A stretch of DNA of 64,000 nucleotides from Burkholderiaceae bacterium (GTDB lineage: Bacteria; Pseudomonadota; Gammaproteobacteria; Burkholderiales; Burkholderiaceae_A). Below the pieces are notes generated by a model, which saw nothing but the letters and a program-made list of their open reading frames with translations, ran no database searches and was not told the origin of the DNA. The stretch lies in contig JAGYIP010000005.1 of the NCBI GenBank assembly GCA_018402635.1, positions 186,001-250,000 on the forward strand. The letters run 5' to 3'. Within the stretch, counting starts at the first letter, position 1; every line of letters begins with the position of its first letter. This document shows positions 49,102-59,438 of this stretch, in pieces. A program made the position numbers and the translations under genes.

Positions 49102-50551
49102 GATGCAGCACCCAGGTGTCTTTTGTGCCGCCGCCTTGCGAGGAATTCACCACCAGCGAGCCGCGCTTTAAGGCAACCCGAGTAAGACCCCCTGCCACCA
49201 TCGACACCGTTTTGCCTGAGAGCACGAAGGGACGTAGGTCAACATGGCGTGGAGCGATGCCTTCATTTACAAGCGTTGGACAGGTTGAAAGGGCAAGCGT
49301 GGGCTGAGCAATATAGCGGCTGGGGTGGGCCTTGAGCCTTGCACGGAAGTCTTCAAGCTGAGCCTTGGACGCCTTTGGGCCAATAAGCATGCCGTAACCG
49401 CCAGAGCCCTGCGCCTCTTTCACAACAAGGCTTTCAAGATTGGCCAGAACAAACTCAAGCTCTTTTTTTCTGCGGCAGAGGTAGGTTGGCACGTTCTGCA
49501 AAAGCGGCTCTTCCCCAAGGTAGAAGCGAATCATCTCGGGGACGAAAGGGTAGACCGCCTTATCGTCGGCAATACCGGTTCCAATGGCGTTGCAGACGGT
49601 GACACCTCCCTTTTGCACAAGCTCGACAAGCCCAGGCACACCCAAGGTGGAATCGCTACGAAAGCAGCGTGAGTCAAGGTAGTCGTCATCCACACGACGG
49701 TAAATGACATCGACCCGCCGTGGCCCGGACGTGGTCTTGGAGTAAAGACGATCGCCCTTCACAAAAAGATCCTGGCCCTCGACAAGCTCAACGCCCATCT
49801 GCTGAGCCAGGTAGGAATGCTCGAAATACGCGCTGTTGAAAATGCCGGGTGTAAGGACCACCACCGTGGGATTGTCAACATCCTCCGGGGACACAGAGCG
49901 CAGTGTTTTAAGTAAGAGGTCGGGGTAGTGCTCAACCGGCGCCACTTTATGTAAGGAAAAGAGCTCCGGAAAGAGCCGCATCATGACCTTACGGTTCTCA
50001 ATCATGTAGGAAACGCCTGAGGGAACACGCAGGTTGTCTTCAAGTACGAAAAAGTCACCCTCACCTGCCCGCACCAGGTCGACACCAACGATATGGGCCC
50101 AAAGGGTTCGCGGAAGGCTTACGCCTTGCATCTGCTTGCGATACTGCTCATTGCCAACAATGAGCTCCTTGGGAATCTTCTTTTCGTTGAGAATGCGCTG
50201 CTCGGAATAGATGTCTTGTAAAAAGGCATTTAAGGCCTGCACCCTTTGCACAAGGCCACGCTCAATCTTCTTCCACTCCGCGTTCGGAAGAATTCTTGGA
50301 ATGAGATCGAAGGGAATGAGTCGCTCTGCTCCTGCCTCATCGCCATAAACATTAAACGTAATGCCAACCCGACGAAAAAGCAGATCGGCATCTTGCTGGG
50401 CCTTTTCGAGCACCGACTTCGGTTGCTCGGTGAGCCATTGCCAGAAAACCTTACTATGCGCGTAGGCTGTTGCCGAGCCAAGACCCGCCGCGCCACCTGG
50501 CATGCATGCAAGCAGTTCATCAACGAAAACAGGAGATCGCGAGTCGGACAT
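49094..50551 (-). CDS. Circularly permuted ATP-grasp type 2 protein (DUF404/DUF407)
   Basis: 485 aa. GITFNVYGDEAGAERLIPFD and PRILPNAEWKKIERGLVQRV open the family. FVLEDNLRVPSGVSYMIENR, VDVIYRRVDDDYLD and LVVKEAQGSGGYGMLIG give the ATP- and metal-binding acids and the Gly loop in permuted order. The start at ATG 50551 (MSDSRSPVFV) has purine-rich DNA upstream; the frame is open to 50698. It heads the cluster with alpha-E and Anbu and likely joins an amino acid to a peptide or small molecule (inference). Confidence 0.88.
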   Translation of the reverse strand: MSDSRSPVFVDELLACMPGGAAGLGSATAYAHSKVFWQWLTEQPKSVLEKAQQDADLLFRRVGITFNVYGDEAGAERLIPFDLIPRILPNAEWKKIERGLVQRVQALNAFLQDIYSEQRILNEKKIPKELIVGNEQYRKQMQGVSLPRTLWAHIVGVDLVRAGEGDFFVLEDNLRVPSGVSYMIENRKVMMRLFPELFSLHKVAPVEHYPDLLLKTLRSVSPEDVDNPTVVVLTPGIFNSAYFEHSYLAQQMGVELVEGQDLFVKGDRLYSKTTSGPRRVDVIYRRVDDDYLDSRCFRSDSTLGVPGLVELVQKGGVTVCNAIGTGIADDKAVYPFVPEMIRFYLGEEPLLQNVPTYLCRRKKELEFVLANLESLVVKEAQGSGGYGMLIGPKASKAQLEDFRARLKAHPSRYIAQPTLALSTCPTLVNEGIAPRHVDLRPFVLSGKTVSMVAGGLTRVALKRGSLVVNSSQGGGTKDTWVLHRA

Positions 50552-50666
50552 TCTTTTTTCTACCTTCTGCATCGTCTCAGCAAGCCATGTGCCAAGCCTG
50601 TAAGTAAGGGGGCTTCTGCGATACTTGGCCCAGACAAGAAAAGTAACGCACCAAAAAAAGGCACGA

Positions 50667-51314
50667 ATGCCCAAAGCCAAGGCAGATTCCCGCACCACCC
50701 TAGGTCAGTCAGCGCCCGATTACTGGGATGCTGCCCTCGCGCATTTAGGCGTCAAAGACCCTGTCATGCGCAATCTCATCGAAGCATACCCGGGTTCCTT
50801 CTTACGCAGTCGGGGTGCACCCTATGAGACGCTTGTGCGATCCATCGTGGGGCAACAAATTTCCGTAACCGCTGCAAACACAATTTGGGAGCGACTTGAA
50901 TCACGACTTGGCAAACCCGTGACCCCTCGGGCCGCTCTGGCTGTTGGTGAGCCCATTCGCGAGGTTGGGCTCTCGGCACGCAAGGCAGGCTACCTGCTTG
51001 ACCTTAGCCAATGGTTTGCAAAGACCAAAGGTCTTGAGGGCTCTTTTTCGAGCATGACCGATGATGAAGTCATTCAATGCCTGGTGGCCAGACCTGGCAT
51101 AGGCCCCTGGACGGCAGAGATGTTTTTAATGTTTTGTCTGCGGCGCCCCGATGTCTTTGCTGCTGCCGACCTTGGTCTGCTTAAGGCCATTGAGCGCCTG
51201 TACAACAAGGACCGCAGTCAGGCCAAGGACATTGCCGATACCTGGCGGCCTTACCGTACGGTTGCGAGCTGGTTTCTTTGGCGCAGCCTCGACCCCATTC
51301 CCGTGGAATACTAG
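50667..51314 (+). CDS. alkA: DNA-3-methyladenine glycosylase II
   Basis: 215 aa HhH-GPD glycosylase. LVRSIVGQQISVTAANTIWE opens the core; CLVARPGIGPWTAEMFLMFC is the helix-hairpin-helix; VFAAADLGLLKA holds the catalytic Asp. There is no Ada or N-terminal AlkA beta domain, as usual in the short forms. The ATG at 50667 follows AAAAAAGG; the frame extends to a TTG at 50625. It removes alkylated bases. It is divergent from the ATP-grasp gene and 3 nt ahead of rlmJ. Confidence 0.9.
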   Translation: MPKAKADSRTTLGQSAPDYWDAALAHLGVKDPVMRNLIEAYPGSFLRSRGAPYETLVRSIVGQQISVTAANTIWERLESRLGKPVTPRAALAVGEPIREVGLSARKAGYLLDLSQWFAKTKGLEGSFSSMTDDEVIQCLVARPGIGPWTAEMFLMFCLRRPDVFAAADLGLLKAIERLYNKDRSQAKDIADTWRPYRTVASWFLWRSLDPIPVEY

Positions 51315-51317
51315 CCT

Positions 51318-52322
51318 ATGTTCGCCTATCGCCATGCCTTTCACGCCGGCAATCATGCCGATGTTATTAAACATGCGGTTGCACTTAGCTGCCTGAAGCT
51401 TATGCAGCAAAAAGAGGCGGCCATAATGGTTGCCGACTCGCATGCGGGCTCGGGGCTTTATCGTATCGGCGAGGCCCTCATGCGCGGACGCGGTGAATTC
51501 CCCAATGGGCTTGCCAAGCTCTGGCCTCATCGCGCAGCCCAGATGCCCGAGCTGGTTCGGGACTACCTTCAGTCTGTCATCGGTTTTAACCAAGGACGTT
51601 CGCTTGAATGGCTGCCGGGCTCACCCGTTATGCTGGCCCGTGCCCTACGGTCGCACGATCTGCTTTATGCCTACGAGATTCACTCCTCGGACTACCCCCT
51701 TCTCGAGACCAATCTTTCGGACTATGGCCGCAGGGTGAAGTCCTTCCGCACAGATGGCTTTCAGTCGGTGCTGTCACTCTTGCCAACCGTTTCGAAACGC
51801 GCCATGTTCCTGGTGGACCCTCCCTACGAAGATAAACGCGACTACGAGCGCACCTTTGTGATGGTGCGCGAGGGCCTGCAACGCATGTCGAACACCTGCT
51901 TTGTGGTCTGGGTTCCCATGGTGGCGCGTTATGACGTTGAGCGACTGCTCAAACGGCTTCAAGCGCTTGCAGGCGAAAAGCTGCGCATTGATCTTTGTGT
52001 TCAGCCAGCGGCATTGGATGGTCTTGGCCTTACTGGCAGCCATCTGCTTGTTTTTAATCCGCCCTTTGGTCTGCAGGCTTTATGCGAAGAGGCTTTGCCC
52101 TGGCTATTTAAAAAACTAAGCCAGACACCTTTGGAGCAGGCAAAAAAAAGGGGGGTCTTGGCCCCCCATTTCAAAGTCTCCCTCCAGCCCCCACAACCTT
52201 TAAAAACATTCAAACCTGTTAGGCAACCTTCTTTATCTCCGACCGGGTATCAAAAAACTGCTCGTCCTCGGTCGAGCCCTTCAGGGCTGCCGTCGAAGCC
52301 TCGCGCTCGATCGTCGTCGTAA
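51318..52322 (+). CDS. rlmJ: 23S rRNA (adenine2030-N6)-methyltransferase, with an odd C-terminal tail
   Basis: [20 protein letters not shown] is the RlmJ start. It continues with DSHAGSGLY (AdoMet loop) and [15 protein letters not shown] (the NPPY-type catalytic motif, here DPPY). The family ends near residue 280, but this frame runs to 334 residues. The last 50 ([13 protein letters not shown] onwards) read through the aceA terminator and 104 nt into aceA on the other strand. One added base in the A8G6 run at 52142-52155 would instead end the gene at 52222, a 4-nt overlap with the aceA stop, which looks more natural. Confidence 0.92.
   Translation: MFAYRHAFHAGNHADVIKHAVALSCLKLMQQKEAAIMVADSHAGSGLYRIGEALMRGRGEFPNGLAKLWPHRAAQMPELVRDYLQSVIGFNQGRSLEWLPGSPVMLARALRSHDLLYAYEIHSSDYPLLETNLSDYGRRVKSFRTDGFQSVLSLLPTVSKRAMFLVDPPYEDKRDYERTFVMVREGLQRMSNTCFVVWVPMVARYDVERLLKRLQALAGEKLRIDLCVQPAALDGLGLTGSHLLVFNPPFGLQALCEEALPWLFKKLSQTPLEQAKKRGVLAPHFKVSLQPPQPLKTFKPVRQPSLSPTGYQKTARPRSSPSGLPSKPRARSSS
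52142..52167 (-). terminator. Strong intrinsic terminator of aceA
   Basis: On the minus strand GGGGGG (52167-52162), a 6-nt loop and CCCCCC (52155-52150) are followed by eight T (52149-52142). It begins 52 nt after the aceA stop and lies inside the rlmJ reading frame of the other strand. Confidence 0.85.
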
Positions 52323-53541
52323 CCGCATCGAAGTAGCCCGTGCCAACCTCACGCTGATGCTTAACAGCGGTGAAGCCTCGCTCGGCCGCGGCGAATTCAG
52401 CCTGCTGCAGCTCCACAAAGGCGGTCATGTTGCTGCGAGCATAGCCGTGTGCCAGGTTGAACATGGAATAGTTCAAGGCATGGAAGCCGGCCAGCGTAAT
52501 GAACTGGAATTTATAGCCCATGGCGCCAAGCTCACGCTGGAACTTGGCAATGGTTGCGTCATCCAGGTTCTTCTTCCAGTTAAACGAAGGCGAGCAGTTG
52601 TAGGCAAGCATCTTGCCGGGGAACTGCTTGTGAATAGCCTCGGCAAACGAACGTGCATAGGCAAGATCGGGCGTTCCCGTTTCACACCAGATCATGTCGG
52701 CATAAGGCGCATAGGCAAGACCACGTGCAATGGACTGGTCAAGACCATTGCGTGCACGGAAGAAGCCTTCGACCGTGCGCTCGCCCGTTAGAAAGGGCCT
52801 GTCGTTGTCATCGACGTCGGATGTAACAAGATCAGCAGCCTCGGCATCGGTGCGGGCAAGTAGAACGGTGGGCACGCCCATAATATCGGCCGCAAGACGC
52901 GCAGCAACAAGCTTGGCAACGGCCTCACGGGTAGGAACAAGAACCTTACCGCCCATGTGACCGCACTTCTTCACAGAGGCCAGCTGGTCCTCAAAGTGCA
53001 CGCCGGCAGCGCCTGCATCAATCATGGACTTCATAAGCTCAAAGGCGTTGAGCACGCCGCCAAAGCCCGCCTCTGCATCGGCAACGATGGGAAGAAAGTA
53101 GTCGGTGTAGCCTTCGTCTTCAGGATTTTTGCCCTCCGACCATTGAATTTGGTCGGCGCGGGTGAAGGTGTTGTTAATGCGGCGAACAACACTGGGCACC
53201 GAGTTGGCGGGATAAAGCGACTGGTCGGGGTACATCTCGCCCGACAAGTTGGCATCACCAGCCACCTGCCAGCCCGACAAATAAACAGCTTTCAGGCCGG
53301 CCTTAGCCTGCTGCAGCGCCTGGTTGCCGGTGAGTGCACCGAGGGTGTTCACAAAGGGCTCGTTGGTGACGAGGTTCCAGAGCTTTTCAGCACCACGCTT
53401 GGCCAGCGTGTGCTCGGGCTGCAACGAGCCACGAAGACGAATAACGTCTTCGGCCGTGTAGCCTCGCTTAATCCCCCTCCAGCGGGGATTCTCAGACCAG
53501 TCTTTCTGAAGCTGCTGGGCAGCCTGCTCGCGTGCGTTCAT
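52219..53541 (-). CDS. aceA: Isocitrate lyase
   Basis: 440 aa. [36 protein letters not shown] (catalytic Cys and loop), [19 protein letters not shown] and [10 protein letters not shown] are the isocitrate lyase hallmarks. It is complete. It splits isocitrate to glyoxylate and succinate for growth on acetate or fatty acids. Its upstream region (53542-53797) is AT-rich and holds inverted repeats, in keeping with carbon-source control. Malate synthase is not in the window. Confidence 0.98.
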   Translation of the reverse strand: MNAREQAAQQLQKDWSENPRWRGIKRGYTAEDVIRLRGSLQPEHTLAKRGAEKLWNLVTNEPFVNTLGALTGNQALQQAKAGLKAVYLSGWQVAGDANLSGEMYPDQSLYPANSVPSVVRRINNTFTRADQIQWSEGKNPEDEGYTDYFLPIVADAEAGFGGVLNAFELMKSMIDAGAAGVHFEDQLASVKKCGHMGGKVLVPTREAVAKLVAARLAADIMGVPTVLLARTDAEAADLVTSDVDDNDRPFLTGERTVEGFFRARNGLDQSIARGLAYAPYADMIWCETGTPDLAYARSFAEAIHKQFPGKMLAYNCSPSFNWKKNLDDATIAKFQRELGAMGYKFQFITLAGFHALNYSMFNLAHGYARSNMTAFVELQQAEFAAAERGFTAVKHQREVGTGYFDAVTTTIEREASTAALKGSTEDEQFFDTRSEIKKVA

Positions 53542-53633
53542 GGGTCAACTCCTTTAATAGAGAGAAAAGTAAAAAGTTCGTGACAGAATGATAAAGGCCA
53601 TCTGCTGCCCTGCATTACGTTTTTCAGAGCAAG

Positions 53634-53698
53634 TGATTTATATTTTTTCTTCTTTAAATCAGTTAATTAAATAACTAATTTTATAATATGAAATGAAA
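53634..53698. promoter_or_regulatory. AT-rich segment upstream of aceA, probable promoter region
   Basis: About 65 nt of nearly pure A and T (with TTAATTAAATAACTAATT and TATAATAT) in an otherwise GC-rich window, 90-160 nt upstream of the aceA ATG. Several -10-like hexamers are present, and no single promoter can be chosen. Confidence 0.5.
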
Positions 53699-53720
53699 TG
53701 GCGGGATTTGGAAACGAATC

Positions 53721-53779
53721 TTGCGGCTTCGCAACACAAGTTTTCACAATGCAAAATTACAATTTCGCAATACGAAATT
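53721..53779. promoter_or_regulatory. Palindromic putative operator sites upstream of aceA
   Basis: TTGCGGCTTCGCAA (53721-53734) is a palindrome with a 4-nt centre. AATTTCG CAATA CGAAATT (53761-53779) is a second. Both contain CGCAA or TTCG elements, and ATGCAAAATT lies between them. The arrangement suggests a regulator that binds near aceA. The identity of the regulator is unknown. Confidence 0.5.
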
Positions 53780-53797
53780 TCGGTCGCTTAAGACACC

Positions 53798-56330
53798 CTA
53801 GGCCTGCAGTCTGCGAAAGGCCAAGATGGGCGGGGTGGACAGAACCTGGCGCAGGGCGATCCAGCCCGCACCAAGGCTTACAACACTACCCACCAAGGCG
53901 CCAATCAGAGGCCAGGTAAGACGAAACGGAACGGGCAGATCAAAGACCTGCTCAGCCAGTAGGCTGCCAAGAAGCTGCGCAACCAGGCCTGCAGCAAAGC
54001 CCGCAACCGCCCCAACCAGCAATAGCTCGGTCGCCTGACGCACGACCAGTCGCGCGCGGGGTGCACCGAGCGCTCGTAACAACGTGGCCTCGCGTATGCG
54101 CTCGTCACGGCTTGCTAAGAGTGCCGCCCAGAGCACAAGAACCCCTGAGGCAAGGCTAAACATGAAAAGCGCCTGCACAGCACCAATGACCTGCTCAAGC
54201 ATTCGCCGCACTTGGCTAATCATTGCATCAAGATCAATTAGGCTAACCCCGGGAAAGCGGCTGGTCAGACTCTGGTTCAGCCCCGCAGCCTCAGAGGAGG
54301 CCGGGAGATAAAACGAGGTGATGAAGGTCTGTGGCATGTCTTGCAGCACGGCCGGCGAGAGAATCATAAAGAAGTTCACCTGCATGGAGTCCCAGCGAAG
54401 GTCGCGCAGGCTCGTTACCTTCGCCCAGGCGGGCTCGCCGGAAATATCAAAGCCAAGCCGATCGCCAACTTCAATGCCTAAGGTGCGGGCAATGCCCGAC
54501 TCCACCGACACCTCGTTGGCCCGGGGTTCAATCGGGCTGCCTGTCCGTATGACGTTGTAATCGGGAACCTTGCCGTACGACAAGTTCAGCTCTCGGTCCA
54601 AAAGCCGCTGGGCACGCTGATCGTCAAAGTCGTCAGGGCCCACAGGCTGATTATTAATACTTACAAGCCGACCCCGCACCATGGGGTAAAGGACAGCCTG
54701 CTTAATTCCCGCGGACTCAAGAATGGTCCCGACCTCTGTCTCTTGGCCTGGCTGAATGTTAAGCAGGAACCGATTGGGGGCATCCTGGGGTAGGCTTCTG
54801 CCCCACGCCTGAAGCAGGTCTTGCCTAAGAAACGCCAATAACAACAAGGCTGACATGGCCAGGCAGAGCCCAAGCACCTGCACGATAAGGCCCGAGCCGC
54901 GCCGACTTAGGATGCGTTGCAGGCTGGTTAGCGTCCAGCCCAAATGAGGCACCGTGGCAAGGCCCGCGGCTGTTACCCGAAAGCCAATCCATAAAACTGC
55001 AAAAAGAAGAAGGCCGAAAACCGAAAGGCCAATGGATGTATAGATGGCAAGCTCAAAGTTGCCACTGCCCATCCATAAAAGCAGCGTCATACCCAGTAAA
55101 CCCAGTGCCCCCAGCCCTGCACGTGCAACAAGCCCGCCAGAGCTTGTTGCCATGGAGTAGGAGTCGGAAGGCCGCAGACTTTGCCAGACCGGCGCCTGCA
55201 GCGCCTTCCAGACCGCGGGGCCAACAAAAAGCAGCGTCATACCCAGGCTTAAGGCGAAGGCCTGCAGAACAGGAAGCCATGCAAAAAAGCCAGTAAGGCC
55301 AAGGCTTGACCCAAACAACTCATTAAGCACGTGGCTGCCAATGCCCTGAAGCAAAAGACCCTGCACCGGTTCCCACAAGCCATGCAAGGACCACCATGCC
55401 CAGCAGAAGCCCAAGCCAGTAGCTCAGAAGCAGCCAACGTGTTGCGCCCATGGCCTTCATGACGGCGAGCCTTTGGGTGTAGAGAAGCCCAAGTCTGCGG
55501 CCTGAGAGCGCCATGGCCGCTGAGGCCGTAAGCACAGAGACCATGGCCGCAAGCGCAAGAAAACTTGTTGCACGATCGAGCGCATCACGAAGTTCGGGCC
55601 GGGCATTCTCGATGGTCTCAAGCCGCTGGCCCGCCCGAATGCGCCCTTCCATGGACTTATCGAAGGCCTCAAGCGCCTTGGGATCGTCGCTACCGAGCCA
55701 GAGCCGAAAGCGCACGCGGCTTCCGGGCGCTAGTAGGTTTGATGCAAGAAGTTCATCATGGCGCATCAGCACGCGGGGCGAGATATTCACGAAGTTCATG
55801 CCTCTGTCAGGCTCAAACTCAACAATCCCACCAATACGGTACGAGCGATCACCAAGTTCAATGGTGTCGCCCAGTGCAAGACCAAGGCGGCCTACAAGAC
55901 TGTCATCCACGAAGACCTCACCCGGTAGTAATGGTGGGTTCAGACGCAGTCCCTGAGCATTTCGCACTTGAAGGCTGCCACGCAGTGGATAGCCCTGCTC
56001 CACCGACTTTACCGAGACCAGCAGGTTACTGCCCCGCGCCACAACCATGCTTGGAAACTGACTGCCTTGAACCATACGCAGGCCCTGCGCCTTGGCCGCG
56101 TCAATCCATGCCTCGGGAAGGCTGCGGTCAGAGACCAGGAGTCGGTCGGCCCCAAGGCTTGCACGCGCATCGGCAAAAAGCGCAGACTCCACGCGACTGG
56201 CCAGCACACCGACCGAAACGATGGCCGCTACAGAAATTACGACGGCGGCAAGCATGAGACTCATTGCGCCTGAGCGCAGATCGCGCCAGGCAAGTTGTAA
56301 GGCAAAAGCGGGTCGAAGCTTAGGCTGCAC
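53798..56330 (-). CDS. YbbP-like ABC exporter permease (FtsX superfamily), frameshifted
   Basis: About 843 aa when repaired, near the length of E. coli YbbP. The N-terminal half includes LAWRDLRSGAMSLMLAAVVI, ASLGADRLLVSDRSLPEAW, FPSMVVARGSNLLVSVKSVE and GYPLRG. The C-terminal half contains ILSRRGSGLIVQVLGLCLA and REATLLRALGAPRARLVVRQ, and ends IALRQVLSTPPILAFRRL. The halves are in different frames; an additional base near 55366 (CACCGG) splits them inside TM segments. The start is probably GTG 56330, overlapping the stop of the previous permease. It is the last gene of the export operon. Confidence 0.8.
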
Positions 56331-57494
56331 GCAGGGCCTCCACAATGGCAATTCGCGAGGCACGAATGGCAGGAGCCATACCCCTAGAACGCCCATAAGA
56401 ACTGAGAAAACCAGGCTTTGAATGACGATGCCTGGTGTGAGATAAAAACCAAACGAGAGCTCAGAAAAGCTTTGAAAGTTTGTTGTTGAGAACTCGGTGA
56501 GCTGCATGAGGCTTGCGAAGGCAAGCCCAACCCCACCGCCCACCAGGGCAAGAAAAACCGACTCGGCAAGAAAGGCGAGAAGTATTGCGCTTCGTTGGAA
56601 ACCAAGCGCACGAAGGGTTCCAATTTCGTTAACCCGTGTTGCCACGGCAGCCTGCATGGTTATGGTGGCTCCAATTACCGCACCAATTGAAAAAATAACG
56701 GTAAGCGTAAGACCAAGAATTCGAATGAAGCGCGATAAGGTCTCGCTCTGATCCTCGTAGTACTGGCGTTCTGTCTTCGCCTTTAGAGGAAGCCGTGGAT
56801 CGTCCTCAATACGGCTGCGAAAGACATCCGCCTGACCCGGGTCCATAAGCCGAACAATGACAGACGAATAGGTGGTTCGACGAAACGACTGACGCAGAAT
56901 CTCTCCATCGGCCCAGATCTCGTTGTCAAAACCGCTTCGACCACCATCGAAGTGACCAACAATTCGCCAATCCCTTCCACCAAATCGCACCGACTCGCCA
57001 ATGGTCATACCCGCAAACTGCTTGGCCGTTGCCTGGCCAACCATGATCTCGTTGGAGCCCTGGCGAAAGAGCCGTCCATCAATCACTTGCACCTGCCTGC
57101 GCATATTAATACCTTGATGGTCAAGGCCACGAATTACGACATTCGATGGTCGCCCGGTCTCACGCTTTTTAAGGTTGACAAGCACGACCGTCTCACGCGA
57201 GGCAAGCGCCTCAAGATTCGTTGCCACCTCGGGGAACTGCGTAACAATATTTGCCTGGCTACGGTCAACGGAGCTCTGTACCTCGGTTACCGAACCCTGT
57301 CGGGTCACAACCATGTTGTCTGCCTCACCGGTACTAACAAGGGTTTGTTTAAGGCCGGCATCAAGCATCAGAACCGCTGCAAAAACATAAACCACCAAGG
57401 CCATCCCCATGGCGGTAAGGCCGGTGGTAAGTCGACGTACCCAGAGGTTTCGAAGGCTGTAGCTTAGTGGGACCGAAAAAAGTGCCTGCGCCAT
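56320..57494 (-). CDS. FtsX/MacB-type ABC permease (second), frameshifted at the 3' end
   Basis: About 391 aa when repaired. MAQALFSVPLSYSLRNLWVR and RLTTGLTAMGMALVVYVFAA give TM1; a periplasmic MacB-like domain follows; VNEIGTLRALGFQRSAILLA is the FtsX motif. The four C at 56381-56384 should be five; the frame then ends IRASRIAIVEALRAA with a TAA at 56322-56320, the typical end of these permeases. As written it fuses into the YbbP-like gene, producing an artificial 723-residue frame. It lies 12 nt below the first permease. Confidence 0.8.
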
Positions 57495-57506
57495 GGGTCG
57501 GCCGCC

Positions 57507-58667
57507 TCAAATGGCCCGAAGGCCCTCGACTATACGAATACGGTAGGCACGTATGCAGGGAAATACAGCAGCGACGAGGCCTGTTGCAAGCGCGGCACCG
57601 AGCTGCATAAGGCTGGTGTCAAACGAGACTGCAAAGTGGCGAAACATGTTGCCGGTCAATCCCTGAAAGACCATGGCCACCGGAAAGGTTAAGGCCATTG
57701 CCGTGAGCCCTCCAAGAACGGCAAGCAGCATGGACTCTGCAAGCACCAAGCCTGCAACAAATCGCGGTGAGAAACCAAGGGCCTTTAAGGTGGCGTATTC
57801 GGGGGTACGCTCGCGCGCCGTCATCGACATAGTGTTGGCCATCACCGCCATGATGATAAGAATGACAACGAAGGAGACGGCTCGAATGGCCACCACAATG
57901 GCCTCGGTCATGGCAACAAAGCCAAGCTGAAACGCCTGCTCGGTTTCCGTAAGTGTTTCTTTGGGCGAATTGGTGAATAAGGCATCAATGGCCATACCCA
58001 CCTCGGCAGCCCGCGAGGGATCTGGAACACTGGTAATGAAAACACCTACTGAGTTGGCATCGCGACTTATGTTGCGTTTTTTAACCTCTTCGTTCAGGTA
58101 AACCCAATGAAAATACATCTTTCCAGTATCGGTTTTTTCTTCCTTGCCGTCGTAGATGCCGGCAATTAGAAACTCCCACTGGCCTGGGAAAATCTGGCCC
58201 TTCAGCGTTATAAGATCTCCCACCTTAAAGCCGTGTTCATTGGCCAGCCTGCGGCCCACCACGGCGCTGCGTCGGTCTCGATAAAAGGCGGCACGCTCCT
58301 CGTCCGACAACATGTATTCGGGATAAATTTCAAAATAGCTAGGTGGATCCACCCCGAACTGCGGAAAGAAGTTTCGCGTGTCCTTGTAGACACCGCCAAA
58401 CCAGCGCGAGTAGGTCATGCGCTCCACACCATCAATACCGCGAATGCGCTCTCCGTAATTAAGGGGGAGTGGGAAAATAAGAGAGATGGAGCTACGCGTA
58501 ATAAGCCTTGCCTCGCTTGCGGCCTCTGCGCCTGCGTACCAGGCCTTCACCACAGTTGAGAGCAGCCCAAAAGCAAGAACCGCCACAAGCAGACCAATAA
58601 AGGTAAGCAAGGAGCGCATTCGGTTGCGCCAGATATTTAGAAAGAGCAGTTTAAAAATAAGCATCAA
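57507..58667 (-). CDS. FtsX/MacB-type ABC permease (first)
   Basis: 386 aa, intact. TM1 at LLFLNIWRNRMRSLLTFIGL, a periplasmic domain of about 220 residues (VVGRRLANEHGFKVGDLITL), then TM2-4 with ERTPEYATLKALGFSPRFVA and the end IRAYRIRIVEGLRAI. It is unlike the second permease in the periplasmic part. It is the first of three permease genes, 90 nt below the ATPase across a short tandem repeat. Confidence 0.9.
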   Translation of the reverse strand: MMLIFKLLFLNIWRNRMRSLLTFIGLLVAVLAFGLLSTVVKAWYAGAEAASEARLITRSSISLIFPLPLNYGERIRGIDGVERMTYSRWFGGVYKDTRNFFPQFGVDPPSYFEIYPEYMLSDEERAAFYRDRRSAVVGRRLANEHGFKVGDLITLKGQIFPGQWEFLIAGIYDGKEEKTDTGKMYFHWVYLNEEVKKRNISRDANSVGVFITSVPDPSRAAEVGMAIDALFTNSPKETLTETEQAFQLGFVAMTEAIVVAIRAVSFVVILIIMAVMANTMSMTARERTPEYATLKALGFSPRFVAGLVLAESMLLAVLGGLTAMALTFPVAMVFQGLTGNMFRHFAVSFDTSLMQLGAALATGLVAAVFPCIRAYRIRIVEGLRAI

Positions 58668-58702
58668 ACTCTAAACCAGCGTTGACTTCGGGCATCGGGC
58701 AT

Positions 58703-58742
58703 CTGATAACCGGATAACGGGATAGCGGGATAGCGGGATAGC
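58703..58742. repeat. Tandem repeat, five copies of an 8-nt unit
   Basis: Units CTGATAAC, CGGATAAC and three perfect GGGATAGC lie between the ATPase and the first permease of the export operon. The identical copies make slippage likely. The change would alter spacing between the two genes, not a reading frame. Confidence 0.85.
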
Positions 58743-58757
58743 GTGTATTCATCTTGC

Positions 58758-59438
58758 CTAGGCGGCCACAGGCTGCGACTCAAGCTGGCCTTTATCGAGA
58801 TGCACCATGGCACCGGCGTAGCTTGCCGCCTTTGGATCGTGGGTCACCATAAGAATGGTCTTTCCCTGATTGCTGTTCAGACGCTGCAGCATTTTCAAGA
58901 CCTCCTCGCCCGCGGCTCGGTCAAGGTCGCCAGTGGGTTCATCGGCAACAATAAGCGATGGGCTTGTAATGAGTGCACGGGCGATGGCCACGCGCTGCTG
59001 CTGGCCTCCGGAGAGTTCATTGGGGCGATGGCCCATGCGATCGGAGAGGCCCACCTGGGCAAGTGCCTGCTCGACACGTTGCCTGCGCTCGCTTGCAGAA
59101 GCGTTAGTTAGCTGCAAAGGCAGTTCAACATTTTCGTAGGCCGTTAGCACAGGGATGAGGTTGTAAAACTGAAAGATAAAGCCAACGTTTTCGGCTCGCC
59201 ATGCCGCAAGCTGGGAATCGGAGAGATTCACAATGTCGAGGCCTTCAATTTCAATCGAACCCTTCGTCGGCCGATCGATGCCAGCAATAAGATTCAAAAG
59301 CGTGCTTTTGCCCGAGCCCGAGGGGCCCATTAAGGCAAGAAAAGAACCCTGGGCGACATCGAGGCTGAGATCGTCAAGGACAGTCAGGACTTGATCACCG
59401 CGCTGATACGACTTGCATAAGTGACGTATGCGAATCAC
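58758..59438 (-). CDS. ABC exporter ATPase (MacB/LolD type)
   Basis: 226 aa. Walker [10 protein letters not shown] (about 38-46), [21 protein letters not shown]-loop, signature [16 protein letters not shown], Walker [14 protein letters not shown] and the switch His in MVTHDPKAA. It is a standard energiser of FtsX-type permeases. It overlaps the HlyD gene by 4 nt. Confidence 0.93.
   Translation of the reverse strand: MIRIRHLCKSYQRGDQVLTVLDDLSLDVAQGSFLALMGPSGSGKSTLLNLIAGIDRPTKGSIEIEGLDIVNLSDSQLAAWRAENVGFIFQFYNLIPVLTAYENVELPLQLTNASASERRQRVEQALAQVGLSDRMGHRPNELSGGQQQRVAIARALITSPSLIVADEPTGDLDRAAGEEVLKMLQRLNSNQGKTILMVTHDPKAASYAGAMVHLDKGQLESQPVAA

Noticed and set aside
55323-57494. A single 723-residue fused permease
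   Set aside because: The fusion arises from one missing base; the second permease has its own normal end at 56320 and a GTG start for the next gene overlaps it.
58703-58742. CRISPR array
   Set aside because: Units of 8 nt without spacers; a simple tandem repeat. No CRISPR array or cas gene is visible anywhere in the window.
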